Below, one piece after another: positions 23,511 through 36,775 of a DNA stretch of 64,000 bases; position 1 is the first letter of the stretch; each line of letters opens with the position of its first letter. The position numbers and the translations under genes were made by a program. The notes under the pieces were generated by a model. That model saw only the letters and a program-made list of their open reading frames with translations, did not search any database and was not told the origin of the DNA. Location of the stretch: NCBI GenBank assembly GCA_028829895.1, contig CM054179.1, positions 44,002,617 through 44,066,616 of the forward strand, written 5' to 3'. This DNA comes from Sinotaia quadrata. Its lineage: Eukaryota; Mollusca; Gastropoda; Architaenioglossa; Viviparidae.

Positions 23511-24889
23511 TCCAGAGATAAGTCAAGACAATGACAGCAGATTCTGGACAAAATTAGATAGATGTGATGATTATCCTTACGGATGTAACACTAGATGAAA
23601 ATTAATGATAAGGAAATTGACACATCAATGGATGAAAATTTGACAAGAAAACTTTATATAAAAGAATCATAGAAAATAAAAGGACAATTAACGAAACAAT
23701 GCCAATGACAAGTTGCAAATAATGCTTTCCTAATTAAGAAAAATAATAGCCCCTTCTAAGAGTTTAGTTTGTTCTAGCCTGAAAGTTATTCAATGTCACA
23801 ATTCTTTCTATATCTTCATCCTTGTCTGTAGGATTTGCGCCTCTCGATAAGTTTAATGTGCACACTCCTTTTCAATGCCTTGGTTTTAGGTACTTAGAAG
23901 TAAAGTCCAAAGTGAAGATTCAACACACCACTGGCTGACAAAAGTGTTGGCACACAAACTATACTGCGGCAACTCGCCGAATGCGTAGCTCCGATCTCAT
24001 ATGCTTTGCATACAACTAGCGAAGATATCAAGGTCAACAGTCGTTCGGTGATCTGTAATTTAATAAAGCAGTGGTAACAGACTGCTGATTATGATTTAAA
24101 GTATTCAAGTGTCATTGGCTATTAATTTTCTCTGAGCACATTGACACTAAACTGAAAGAAATGACGCGAATTAATGATACATAAACTATTCCTCAAAATA
24201 TACTACTTATGTTCACATAGAGGTTTAACCATAGATTTGAGAACCGGTGCCACATGATTTTATCTCATTCTGCAAAACCCAAAATGAATGAAAACATAAT
24301 TTGGTTGGAGTATAAAATGAATTCTTCCCCTAAAACATTAGTACTCTGTTGAATCTTTGTAGACTTTCTCATCCAAACAATTTTTCTTTTACATTCCAGC
24401 CTAGTTTGGGACTAGATTCTCCTTAAAGTAAGATTTGTTTTAAGCTGTGTGAAGAGAGTTTCCAGTTGACTATCGATCATGGCCCAGGTTAGATTACCGG
24501 AAAGATAGATTCATTTAATTTAATGATCAACCTCCCCATGACCTGTATTCCAGCAAACATCCCATCAGGATCTTGGGTGACGTGGATAACTACGTGAAAC
24601 GTGTGTGTATGTGCACTAGATTTTCCTATACATCTCCAATATTAGATTTTATTTGTTTCATTATTCATTTTAAAAATGTGTATTGATGTGAAGCCGGGTG
24701 AAGTTTTACGCCTTCGACGGATATCGGTTAATGTAAAATAAAAGTCAGCAAGCAGTAGGATTGCTTGTGAAAAGTATTTTTTCTAGTAATAATTTGTGCA
24801 GTCATCTTTAAAATCTTAATACTTCTGTCTCGATTAGAGTAACCTTTGGCTATGTAGTACCTGATCAGACATATTACAGAATTTAAGGT
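23511..24889. other. Intron, no feature recognised
   Basis: Nothing firm. A motif at about 23930 resembles one Tc1-type end but has no partner. Confidence 0.4.
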
Positions 24890-25578
24890 GCTTACTTTAA
24901 GGATTAACTGAGTCCTATTAATAATGTGCTTCCCAATTTCAACTACTAAAGCAAAGACTATCCATCACAGCTTAATGTGGTAATTACTAAGCAGGCAGGA
25001 TGAACCTGTTACTGAAAATATCCATGCTGATTTCCTGATCAAACCTCCCGTGCCAGATGAAGCTGACCAAAATATAGAAACGCGCCATACTAAGTAATAG
25101 AGGACATTCACAATGTTAAATTTATTTTTCTCAATGGCCATTCACACTCGAGAGGTTTGTATTGTACTTCTACTAATAGTGTGTGCTGTTGGTTAATGTA
25201 AATAAAAGTTAAGTTATGGTAGTATTACTTCCAACCGGCAAAGGTGCGATATTATTATATTGTAAACATTTTAAATTGTAAATGTAAATTCTATTCTGTC
25301 GAGCAAACTAACTTTATGAAGACCTTTTACATTTATCACAAGTATGAAAACAAAAGAATGTATTTACATTCATACGTATTTAGTGAAAAGCCTTTTGTGT
25401 TTACCCTGTGTTTATTTTACAGTAGATGAATCAAAGCAACCTTTAAATCGTTCAACCATGGCCGGCAAGAAATCAAGAGCTGACGTCAAGATACAAGGTA
25501 CATAACGTAAAACATTATTGTGAAAATGATTTTAGACTTTAGTTTCACAATTACATAATCATTCGTATAAAGAAAACG
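24890..25578 (+). repeat. 5' module copy 2: upstream region plus start exon (duplicated)
   Basis: Counterpart of 16149-16832, about 8.7 kb downstream. The acceptor (tttattttacag, then tag) and the donor (gtacat) are both preserved. This is a candidate alternative promoter with its own first coding exon. Confidence 0.85.
25458..25497 (+). CDS. Start exon 1b of the micro-exon gene (duplicate)
   Basis: It codes MAGKKSRADVKIQ plus one base and is phase 1 before donor gtacat, in the same layout as exon 1a. The context caaccATGG is retained. It differs from 1a at only two codons, both conservative. No copy of the 84-nt exon 2 follows before the micro-exon array. A transcript starting here would join directly to a micro-exon, or this could be a second, partly duplicated gene. 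Confidence 0.65.
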
Positions 25579-27245
25579 AAATATCAAAATACTTTTAGCT
25601 CTTTTAGTCAAGGGTGTGTCTTTGTTCCTTTTACAACTCGTTCATAACAGAAGCGACCGATACAGTGTTTAATGCCACAACCAAAGATTTTGTTTGCAAA
25701 GGGTAAAGTCCTCTGGTCTGCTCTCTAGTTTTCTCAGTCTAGAAACCATCTATGTCTAGACTAACTCTCTTAACCAATCGAATTTACGAATACATGTCGA
25801 ACTAATTAATATTTCTTACTTTCTCACATCGTCTACTCCCATATTTTGCCAACATACACGTTACCTACCCGTAAATGTATTCACAGATGCATGAGCCTAA
25901 AAGTTAAATTACACATAATGAGATCTTGAATCAAACAGGAGAGAGATCTAAGCCATTTAATCTACGGTTGTAACTTTACTGCACAGATGTCAGAAGTATT
26001 CTCACAAAACAATAACAATAATCCTATTCATGGTTGTTATTCAATGTGCACACAATCAATCAAAACAGATTATCTTCCCCTTCACCTCTATCCATCCTCT
26101 ACCTTTCAGTTTAGAAATAAACGGTTTCACAGCATTATGAGCTATACAATTAAAAATAACATCTTATATTAAAATTATTGATCACAAATGAAAATTTATG
26201 TTTATAAATGTGTGAGAGGATTCTCCATCAAATGACACCATCTCCCGTACAGACTACGTTTTAATACAATTAACTGATATTAAAAATAATTTAAAACTAC
26301 ATATACAATAAGGTATTCACATTTCTTCCAATTAATATTATTAAACTTTCTTCAACTCATCAGAATTTCAAAAGTATCAAAATACAACAAAAATAGTTCA
26401 GAAGGATTGACTGTTTTATACAAGATACTCTAAAGTTCCATTCAGTTCAAGAAGTCTGACATTTTATAGTAGAAATGTTTTATATTCTATTTTTTTTGAA
26501 GAATAGATTCCTTGTCATTAAATGATCACACTTCTGTTTTGCTTACGTAAGATGCGCTATCACTCCCGGATTTGTTTCTATAATGAATCTCTTGCCTTAG
26601 AGTCAGAATGGTGAGAAGTATGAAGATGTAGCAAGCTATATCACCTTTAATTTGAACATTTCTTTTACCTCTGATAGAATCAGATCTACCTTTGCATGAC
26701 GTAATGGATATGGTCTTTCTTTGACTTGTGCATTCTCAATGTTAGAATGACCGAGTTTACATTTGACCAATCTTTCTTCTCTGGCCTGTCAGAAAATATT
26801 TTGCGAAATTTGGATAAATGTGTTTGAAGTTGTGATGATGTCGATTGAGTGACGTACTTGACAAAATAACTGTAAAATAAATATATATCATTATTAATTA
26901 TTATATTTTAAACGTTTATTTATGATCAGGAAGGAGTCCAGCTTTTGACGAAGACGACGAGCTACTTTCAAGTAGGTATATTAATGAATTCAGTGAAAAA
27001 TAATATATATTTACGAAATTAAATGTTTGGACAACGGTAAATAGTTTACAGAGCAACATATTACCAGACATTTTAAGAAATGATGAATGTGCATTAAAAA
27101 AAATATTATACATTTACATAATATTTATAATTAAATCTTTTGAACTCGAAATATATAACAACAGCAACAACAATAATAACAATAATAATTTTAATATTAA
27201 TAAAAATAATAATACTAATTAAAACCAAAAGCAAGTAAAACTCAC
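25579..27245. other. Intron, no feature recognised
   Basis: No supportable gene or repeat. A possible acceptor/donor pair at about 26596-26607 would enclose only 10 nt and was not accepted. Confidence 0.4.
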
Positions 27246-27330
27246 AATACCTTACACCCACAAGCAGACGAAGACAGGCTCTTGTGTATCTCGGAAAATG
27301 GGAACATAAAATCTGAGTTGATAGGCTATC
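27246..27330 (+). pseudogene. Short LINE fragment related to 18140-18200
   Basis: It shares 'tgtatctcggaaaatggga' and the preceding cacccacaagcagacg block with the LINE fragment at 18059-18503. It encodes a matching LVYLGKWE. Confidence 0.4.
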
Positions 27331-28599
27331 TGAATCAGTAGACTTCCATCAGGAATCTATCTCTGCGTGGAAAATAATTGATTGTCCGCGGTCTTTGCAC
27401 AGAGTCTTTGAAAACCCAAGATGACTATCTGGTATTATTGGTCCATCTTAAACTGCAGTGGCCTTGATGGCGCGCTTTCCATATACAGCCGGGTAGACAT
27501 CTGGCACTCTGTTGCAGTGTCCAGGAACTCTCTTTCTGTTTGCCTTGCAGAATCGTAGAGATTTTCCTGATACATAAAAGCAGGGAGAAACTGAGGACAT
27601 GTCCAGCCCTCTCTACAACACGCTACATTTTTGATGTTTCTCATCCGTTCCTTTCTCTGTATCCCCTTTTATACACAAAGTTCTTGTACATCCCTTCTCT
27701 GAGCTGACTGGAACACACACCCTCCAGCACACACCTTACCCCCATCCAGCACTGCCCTGTACAACCAGCACGGCACTGTGTACGTGCTGACGAATAATTC
27801 TGACCATTCTGGCCACACTCTGGCCGTCCAGTTCTATCAGTGCCAAAGTATCAAGTTCCCAGCTGACACCTATGATTTACGTATCCATTTGCCCTCTGAA
27901 TAACTATCTAGCTAACTCTCAGAGCACGCTGAACTACATCTCAGAGCAACAGTCCTACTCGTATTTTATTTTAAAACTACAGTTACTATGGCAACTCATG
28001 GCCACCTGGCAAGCCATACATTAATTCACAGCAAGAAATGGTTGTACACACAAACCAACCTTTTAAACTTAGTAATACAAATATTAACTTTCCAATAACT
28101 CAAATTCTATTTCAATAGTAATTTCATAAAATTTCAATAGTAATTTCATAAAACAATATCAACTTAAAGTATCAAACATTTTATAGTGATGATTCTTAAA
28201 AGTTGTTTACATTTCCAAAACTCAGAGCCTGCCTTTTTCACGGACAAAATCAGCGTCCCAGCGCTTTCTCCCATACTCCCGTACACTGGACGCCATGTAC
28301 TCTATACTGACACAGATTTATGGGCGTGGGTCCTGGCCACAAGGGTCAAGCCAGCGTTCTCTCACAAATTAATTATACTTTTTCCCATTCTCCGGCACGA
28401 ACTTAAAGCTAGTGTTTCTGACTTAGTTTTCGCAGTTTCCGCATTGTTGACAAAATGGTCATTTTCACCCCTTTCCCTCTTTTAATTAATTTAGCTGTTT
28501 CCTTAATAGTTTAGAGTAAGAAAATACTTAGAGGGAGAGAAAAAAATTAATTAATATTCCCCCCATTATCATGACAACAGTCTAATGTCTAAAATACAT
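27331..28599. other. Intron, no gene supported
   Basis: It contains a GC-richer stretch (27660-27900) and an open 99-codon plus-strand frame at 28186-28485. The frame has no recognisable motif, so I do not call it. Confidence 0.4.
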
Positions 28600-28770
28600 T
28601 TCAACAAAAGAGACAATACAAATCGCTGGTTAGTCCTATCAGAATAAACTTCAATGCTCCACTCATTGTGTCAGTTCTTTCAAGCAGAACATGATTACAG
28701 TAATTCTGGTAACTTCAATGTACTAGAATTCTCCAGATGTATACAGCATATACATCAAAGGGTATAGCAC
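28600..28770 (+). repeat. Family B fragment
   Basis: It matches 34100-34110 and 34305-34440 (agagacaatacaaatc, tcaatgctccactcattgtg, ctagaattctccagatgtat). Confidence 0.6.
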
Positions 28771-30199
28771 ACTTCCTCATTATTACAAGTACCGTGCCGC
28801 CATTGTTGATGATACTTCGCCAAGTACACCTTTAGTGTAGCAACTGAGAGATGGTTGGCTACTGACGCTATCGGTGATACCAGCGAATGTATCGGGATGA
28901 TGTGGATTGGACCAAACCAGCCTTAGACCACGTGGCATCCATGACTTATTGCAGATGAGTACAGCTCTGTGCTCCTGAAGCCAAGATAATATTGCGCAAA
29001 CAAAAACTTTCTCGTAAACATAAACTCTAGCATACTGATGGAGCACTTAGATAATTGCCATTGTTTAAATCTAGAAACGTGCCTTCGTGATTAATTGTTA
29101 TTGTTATATGTTAATTATTAAATTCATATTTAATTTGTTAAAAAAACACTATTTCGTAGTGATTCTTATGCATATAGACCTAATCGTGGTTTGGATGGGG
29201 GTTGATTGAGCTAAATGAACGTTTTGAATGCATATTAATTTAAGAGAGTTTTAACGGTTTCCAAACTGGGCTATTGTACGCAAGTTTGTCAGTTCGTAAA
29301 TCTGTTTGTCTTGATTACAAAGAAGCATTTTTAACATAGACGAAAGATAAATTTGAGCAACCAGTCTGTTAGGGTTGCAGAGAAGAAATTAATTTAACTA
29401 TTAAATTAAAGTTTCTATAAATTCCTAAGCAGGGTCTATAAATAAAAACTGGACATGTAACATGCACTCTCGCAAGCACGCACGTGCACATACAAATACA
29501 AACACACCCAGATCTTAGGTTCCACATGGGCATTGAATAGAACTGGTAATATAATAACAGGAAATACAGAGAATTTTGTAAAATATAAAAATTTTAATGT
29601 GCAGATATATTTTTGACAGAATTAAGTGTATGGTTTTCATTAATAGACAATTTTTAATGCTGAAAATAAAAAATGCAGGCAAACTATTAATTACATGCAA
29701 AATAGTACATAGTACATCTCTACATATGCACAAATATACCATATCAGAAGTAAAAAATGCATAAAATATTCCTAAGTCTATTCTCTCTTCATTAGTCAGT
29801 TTTATCTCACAATTATGCTAACGACTGCCTTTCATAGCCGGACTTTCTCTTTCCATTTCAAATTCAAATGTGATTATAGAGTAGAATTTTCAACATTAAG
29901 TGAACACCTTAATCTCAACCCATTGTTTTTGTCTTGTTCTCATAAATCATGATCATTCAATAATAGAAATCTACTGAGTTTGCATTACATCAGCAATTTA
30001 GAATACTTGAGATGTTTACTTCAACTCAGATATTTTTGAAAGTGCCCTATTAGGAGTGCCCATTGTCGTACTCTGACAAATTAGCAATTATAGAAAAAAT
30101 ATATTTTCCAATGAGAGGCAAATTTACTACGTAACAGTTTATTTACATTTCCAGAAAATATTAAAATGACTTATTTACTGTATTATGATTTTGTTGTAG

Positions 30200-30214
30200 G
30201 ACGTATAGAGATGG
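30200..30214 (+). pseudogene. Relic micro-exon in U0 (donor lost)
   Basis: It follows attttgttgtag. The 15-base GACGTATAGAGATGG is followed by ataag where related copies suggest gtaag, so the donor GT has become AT. Flanking intron is homologous to the functional-looking micro-exon blocks. Confidence 0.45.
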
Positions 30215-31072
30215 ATAAGCATATTAATTATTTTGATTAAAATAATTGATTTTATATCGTACATAATTATTTCCATTATTGTTCATTCGGTATAATATCG
30301 TGAATACCCATGCTAGTAAAAAGTGTATCTCTCTGAAAGTATTAGTAACAAAACAACTGTCCATGACCCATACATACGCAACACAACATTCATTCTTTCT
30401 CTCAATACGTATATATATATATATATATATAGAATAATTTATAAATACAAAATACGGGATAAGATATAATTCAATGAAATGTAATAATATAACTGAAAGG
30501 CTATGCTTGTTAGTAGATTAGATACACTTAAATGTTATTCTGATACAATGTATATCGAAATGTTCTCTTTGGAAATGGAAACGACAAATAAAAATGATGA
30601 AATTTCTACTCACCAAAACACCATGCTTGTCATGTTTAGTAACTGACAATGATTTCTGAATGAAAAAAGTTTTATTGTTATTTTCCATTCGAAACGCAAT
30701 GTATTACTTGTCTCTTTTAATCGCTGATCAATTTACTGTATTAACACCAACATTCATTCATCTTTTATTTATTACCAAATTACACTCCACAGTGATTGAA
30801 TAATTCAAGTCTTCCAGCATTGACACGTAAAGAACTCTGATTTAAGCATGATTATTGTAAATATACTTGATTGTTTCAAAGAGTAACATGAATACACATA
30901 TTTCGAATATATCATAACCAAATAATATACATTGAAAAAGATATATTGCAAATATAAAACATAGAATCAATCATTTAATTTAAACTTACCTTTATTCAAA
31001 ATCAGATTTAAAGTGCTGAGTATCGTATGTATTTATCCATTTTATGTTGGTGTAAATTTCTATTAAGTCGTA

Positions 31073-31077
31073 CTCAT
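31073..31077. other. Left target-site duplication of the solo LTR
   Basis: CTCAT, identical to 32666-32670. It is present only once at the uninterrupted junctions of the other tandem units. Confidence 0.85.
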
Positions 31078-32665
31078 TGTTACGTTTCCAGTATTTATTT
31101 ATAGACCCTGCCCTAGAATAATTAAGGACTTTAAATATAATTAATTCCTTCTCTCATATCCTATGCAGACTGGTTGCTCAATTTACTATTTGACTAATTA
31201 AAAGTGTGTCTTGTAGTACAGACGACAAATTTACAAACTAATAAATTGCGAACTTTTAGCTAGATTGAAAACAGTTAAATTCCTCTAAATTAATATGCAT
31301 TCGTTATCAACATTCTGCTCATTCGCCCCCATTCAATCTAAGAAAATCTATAGGTCTAGTATGCATAAGAATTAACTACCAAGAGGTTTTAACAAAGAAA
31401 ATAAGATTTAATAAAGTTTAACAAGTTAACAATAATCAAATACGAGCGCGAATAGTCTATGTCTCGATTCTTTGCGCGTATATGCCTTATCGTTTAACCA
31501 ACGAATTGCCAATCAATTGTCTTTTCGATATTTGAATGTACACTGAGGTATACTCAGCTGGATTGTCTGTATTTGCCTGGTCTCTTTAATCAGTCAGCCA
31601 GTCTAATTTCACAGTCTCACTCTAGCGATGCACGTGGCGCACAGGAAGAGGTGCCCCTTTTTTATGTAGCTAGTGAACTTGAATTTTCAGTGGCGTGGAC
31701 TCTCGGAGTAGAACTCACTCTTAGAGCTCAACCAGTTTATACCAGACGGAACAAAAGCCAAAGGCAAAAGTAAAGCCAAGGCAAGGAAGGCATGGAAAGG
31801 CAAGGCAAGGGCCGACCTGGGGAAGTAAACGTGTCCTAATGTAATTTCAAATAACACGTTCCCACCCAAGCACGTCCTAGTTTAAATGCGCTGAATTAGA
31901 GATTCGACCTCGCGTCGTTTTACAATTAGATTTAGAAAAAATGTAATCGTCTCACGCGTGTTCCATTTAACAGCATGACGTATGAATCAATAAAAATAGT
32001 TACAACGTTAAATTAATGTTCATACAAAAAGGGTAATTCAAAACAGCAAAGCGCTTCACAATTTACAATTAAAATTACACGCAATAATTGAATTACATGA
32101 GAAATTCATATCGAGCACAGGCATTCTGGCTCTTAGTGAATTAAAACAATATAAATTAAAGTTACAATGGGAAAAGAGTTACAATAAATTTATATTCCAT
32201 AACTTATAGGTTTTTCAGCCATTTCTCTAGACCGTGCTCGAGCATATATGGAAATAATATAATACATAGCACAAATACATACTTAAACAAGATATACAAA
32301 ATACTATCAGATAAAATGGTACCTTTATGAGAAGTCGAAGATATGGTTCTCATCTGCTCGTCGGCTGCCGCATGACCGGAGTTAGCCAGTGGATGTAGCT
32401 AATTGTGTTCTCGCAGTAAGGGAACGGAAGCGTGCACCCATATTTATAGAAAAGCATAATGCGTATCACGTGACTGATCGCGAGGTATGTAGTTGGTTCG
32501 AGAACCTGGACAATGGACCTAAAGTTGCATAACATCTTGATCTGTTCTAGAAGCATCTCGAAAAAGGAAGCTTTGAACAAAGGAGCCAAGGGTTTCAAAT
32601 CTCAATATTTGAAGTAAACAAGACAAGTAGGTCACCAAGTCGGACATTTTTATCAGACTGTGACA
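31078..32665 (+). mobile_element. Solo LTR of family A (1588 bp) with 5-bp TSD
   Basis: Begins TGTTAC and ends GTGACA (TG...CA, imperfect inverted tips). It is flanked by CTCAT at 31073-31077 and 32666-32670. The empty site is visible twice in the window: U1/U2 and U2/U3 junctions read gtactcat directly joined to gcactctcgc (36171-36180 and 39568-39577). No pol coding lies inside. Related copies are at 63535-64000 (same orientation, near-identical) and 8535-10090 (old). Confidence 0.85.
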
Positions 32666-32670
32666 CTCAT
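32666..32670. other. Right target-site duplication of the solo LTR
   Basis: CTCAT, identical to 31073-31077. Confidence 0.85.
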
Positions 32671-33303
32671 GCACTCTCGCAAGCACGCATGCACACATAC
32701 AAATACAAACACACCCACATCTTAATTTCCAAATGGGCATTGAATAGAACTGGTAATATAATAATAGGAAACACAAAAAAAATTTAAAGTATAAAAATTT
32801 TAATGTGCTGATATATCTTTGACAGAATTAAATGTATGGTTTTCATTAATAGACAATTTTTAATGCTGTTGAAAATCAACAATGCAGGCAAACTGTTAAT
32901 TACATGCAAAATATTTCATCAATTTTTTTCTAATTTATTGTTTTATTAGTATTATTTTTTTATTTTCATTAATTATAAAATGTTAATTATTTGAAAATTA
33001 AAATATTCTAACAATTAATATACATCACACTTTAAGTGATATCATTCATACGTTAAAGTTTTATGACCACTTCATTTTAACAAGTATTCTTACGATCATC
33101 TCAGATTACGGACGTTAATATATTTTTTGTCTTATCGTGATTATAATTATATATACTTGAGTTAAAATACCTGCACATCAACAATATTTGCAGACAAAAC
33201 TACTCAAACACCGACATCCATTTTATTGAAAAATAAGGTGATTTATTTTTAAATTTCAAGAAGTACTAACTCATTTTATTTAAATTATATATTTTTGTTG
33301 CAG

Positions 33304-33315
33304 TTCCATGTCCTG
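33304..33315 (+). CDS. 12-nt micro-exon (U1), module x-P-C-P
   Basis: The acceptor is tatatttttgttgcag and the donor gtaagtg. The exon is TTCCATGTCCTG. In phase 1 it supplies the last two bases of a shared codon, then Pro-Cys-Pro, then one base. Joined after a G-ending exon the shared codon is Val. Homologous exons sit at the same place in U2 and U3, but this one differs from them at 4 of 12 bases although the introns on both sides are almost identical. It is the only cysteine-bearing module seen in the array. Confidence 0.7.
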
Positions 33316-33669
33316 GTAAGTGAATTAATTCTTTTTTACAAAATTAATTTATTTTACATTGTACGTGTTTAAATCATTGTTCACTGGGAGTAATATCGTG
33401 AAAACATGATAGCAATATGAGTGTGTCTCTTTGTATCTGTCAGTCACTCCTGAGATTGGGATATTAATTTATAATAAATAAGGTAGCAACAGTGTTTCCC
33501 AGTTGTCACTTCATATGCTTAATAATTTCTAATATATGACAAGTGTCATTACATTATATATGGTGTTGTGATGCCAATGCCAAGTAGTTAATGGATATTA
33601 TTATTACCAATTAATTAGTCGCCCAAAACTGTTTAAAAATGATGTAAATCTTTATTTATTAATTTTATT

Positions 33670-35290
33670 AATGACCCTCCAACAGACACCATTCCTCTCT
33701 TACTTGGCAGATAAACGAGCGCTCAATGATAGGCCATTTGTTCTACATAAATAAGTATGGACTGATTCCTTTTTTCAACAACATTAAATATAAACATTTA
33801 GCATCACACAATATTTCCGTATGTGGAAAACGTCTTACTTAGAGAGAGGACAAATCCGTATTTAATCAATATTTACCGAGCCCCAGTCCCTCCACTTTCT
33901 TCTCCAACATAAGATTAATTATTAATATGCATAAGATGATCAATAAATTTAACAATAAATTTACTAAATCAAAATCAAACGTATATATTACAAATACAAT
34001 TAAATAGATTACATGGCATCAATTATTTTCACAACCACTTTAGAATAATTTCAATAATTCACAGTCTTATGTATAAAATACAATTCAACAATAGAGACAA
34101 TACAAATCACGGGTTAGTCTTATCAGAGAATAGAAATGGAGTTGTTAGAATTAGTTAATTTAAGGTCTTCATTACATGACGTGGATTAAACCTTGATTCA
34201 ACAGTCTTCAATTGCCTTTGCAACATTGTCACAATGTCCATGTCAACACATATCTCCCGCCACACACTTGGAAAACACTGGCACACTGTTATATTCTCGA
34301 ATAAACTTCAGTGCTCCATTCTTTGTGTCAGTTCTTTCAATCAGAACATGATGATTACATGATTAATTCTGGTAACTTCAATGTACTAGAATTCTCCAGA
34401 TGTATCCAGCATATACATCAAAGGGTATAGTATACTTCCTCATACTTGCACTCACCACAATAGATGTCCATGTGCCTTCCCCGTCATTCAGGTTTATGAC
34501 CAGTGAACATAAGAATGATAACTGGGAACTTGAACATTTAAATTCGAAAATGCAAGTGAAATCCACTTGTCCACTGCAAAATATAATTAAGAAGCAAACT
34601 AAAGTTTCCTGCTTATCACAATATAACTCCAATCTATCTTACAGTCCATCTTCAACTTACAATCTCCTGCAACAGTATTTATTAGTCCACTACACACACA
34701 AACACACACACACACACAAATGGGAAAATAAATACAGTATATCAATGTTATGAGTTAGCACACTACAAGTGAGTAGTTTAGTTCAAACAATTGTGGAAAT
34801 AAACGTCAACTCACATAGTACATCTCTACATAAGCACAAATATAACATATCAGAAGTAAAAAATGCATAAAATATTCCTAAGTCTATTCTCTCTTCATTA
34901 GTCAGTTTTATCTCACAATTATGCTAACGACTGCCTTTCATAGCCGGACTTTCTCTTTCCATTTCAAATTCAAATGTGATTATAGAGTAGAATTTTCAAC
35001 ATTAAGTGAACACCTTAATCTCAACCCATTGTTTTTGTCTTGTTCTCATAAATCATGATCATTCAATAATAGAAATCTACTGAGTTTGCATTACATCAGC
35101 AATTTAGAATACTTGAGATGTTTACTTCAACTCAGATATTTTTGAAAGTGCCCTATTAGGAGTGCCCATTGTCGTACTCTGACAAATTAGCAATTATAGA
35201 AAAAATATATTTTCCAATGAGAGGCAAATTTACTACGTAACAGTTTATTTACATTTCCAGAAAATATTAAAATGACTTATTTACTGTATT
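33670..35290 (+). repeat. Family B copy within U1
   Basis: From 'aatgaccctccaacagacac' to the 'gagaggcaaatttact' end motif. The same copy appears in U2 at 37130-38640, so it inserted before the tandem duplication. An ACAC run lies at 34694-34717. Confidence 0.65.
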
Positions 35291-35305
35291 ATGATTTTGT
35301 TGTAG

Positions 35306-35320
35306 GACGTATAGAGATGG
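35306..35320 (+). pseudogene. Relic micro-exon in U1 (donor lost)
   Basis: Same 15 bases as at 30200, again followed by ataag in place of gtaag. Confidence 0.45.
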
Positions 35321-36675
35321 ATAAGCATATTAATTATTTTGATTAAAATAATTGATTTTATATCGTACATAATTATTTCCATTATTGTTCATTCGGTATA
35401 ATATCGTGAATACCCATGCTAGTAAAAAGTGTATCTCTCTGAAAGTATTAGTAACAAAACAACTGTCCATGACCCATACATACGCAACACAACATTCATT
35501 CTTTCTCTCAATACGTATATATATATATAGAATAATTTATAAATACAAAATACGGGATAAGATATAATTCAATGAAATGTAATAATATAACTGAAAGGCT
35601 ATGCTTGTTAGTAGATTAGATACACTTAAATGTTATTCTGATACAATGTATATCGAAATGTTCTCTTTGGAAATGGAAACGACAAATAAAAATGATGAAT
35701 TTTCTACTCACCAAAACACCATGCTTGTCATGTTTAGTAACTGACAATGATTTCTGAAGGAAAAAAGTTTTATTGTTATTTTCCATTCGAAACGCAATGT
35801 ATTACTTGTCTCTTTTAATCGCTGATCAATTTACTGTATTAACACCAACATTCATTCATCTTTTATTTATTACCAAATTACACTCCACAGTGATTGAATA
35901 ATTCAAGTCTTCCAGCATTGACACGTAAAGAACTCTGATTTAAGCATGATTATTGTAAATATACTTGATTGTTTCAAAGAGTAACATGAATACACATATT
36001 TCGAATATATCATAACCAAATAATATACATTGAAAAAGATATATTGCAAATATAAAACATAGAATCAATCATTTAATTTAAACTTACCTTTATTCAAAAT
36101 CAGATTTAAAGTGCTGAGTATCGTATGTATTTATCCATTTTATGTTGGTGTAAATTTCTATTAAGTCGTACTCATGCACTCTCGCAAGCACGCATGCACA
36201 CATACAAATACAAACACACCCACATCTTAATTTCCACATGGGCATTGAATAGAACTGGTAATATAATAATAGGAAATACAAAAATTTTTTAAAGTATAAA
36301 AATTTTAATGTGCTGATATATCTTTGACAGAATTAAATGTATGGTTTTCATTAATAGACAATTTTTAATGCTGTTGAAAATCAACAATGCAGGCAAACTG
36401 TTAATTACATGCAAAATATTTCATCAATTTTTTTCTGATTTATTGTTTTATTAGTATTATTTTTTTATTTTCATTAATTATAAAATGTTAATTATTTGAA
36501 AATTAAAATATTCTAACAATTAATATACATCATACTTTAACTGATATCATTCATATTCAAAGTTTTATGACCACTTCATTTTAACAAATATATATACTTG
36601 AGTTAAAATACCTGCACATCTACAATATTTGCAGACAAAACTTCACAAACACCGACATCCATTTTATTGAAAAAT

Positions 36676-36711
<36 letters not shown>

Positions 36712-36763
36712 ATTTCAAGAAATACAAACTCATTTTATTTTACCTTATATATCTTTGTTGCAG

Positions 36764-36775
36764 TTCCAAAGCGTG
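36764..36775 (+). CDS. 12-nt micro-exon (U2), module x-P-K-R
   Basis: The acceptor is tatatctttgttgcag and the donor gtaagtg. The exon is TTCCAAAGCGTG, phase 1, coding Pro-Lys-Arg between two shared codons. It is identical to the U3 exon and differs from U1 at four positions, changing Cys-Pro to Lys-Arg. A long poly-T starts 84 bases upstream of the exon. Confidence 0.7.

Larger units (their letters stand above)
29460..31077 (+). repeat. Tandem unit U0 (internally deleted), interrupted at its end by a solo LTR
   Basis: It starts at 'catgcactctcgcaagcacg', the same sequence that starts U1-U3. It matches U1 except that the part equivalent to 32907-34812, which in U1 includes the 12-nt micro-exon, is missing at the junction 'caaaata|gtacatag'. 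Its last five bases are the target duplication of the LTR at 31078. Confidence 0.85.
32671..36175 (+). repeat. Tandem unit U1 (~3.5 kb)
   Basis: Nearly identical to U2 (36176-39572). It contains the 12-nt micro-exon at 33304, a family B segment and the relic micro-exon at 35306. The part from about 34810 is also shared with U0. Confidence 0.92.

Noticed and set aside
23929..23960. Tc1/mariner-like terminal motif (ccactggctgacaaaagtgt, then tggcacac)
   Set aside because: No inverted partner, TA duplication or transposase coding was found nearby.
26596..26607. Acceptor/donor pair (ttgccttag ... gtgagaag)
   Set aside because: It encloses only 10 nt, not a multiple of three, with no homologous block around it.
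28186..28485. 99-codon plus-strand ORF
   Set aside because: No motif, splice context or duplicate supports it; it lies in intronic sequence.
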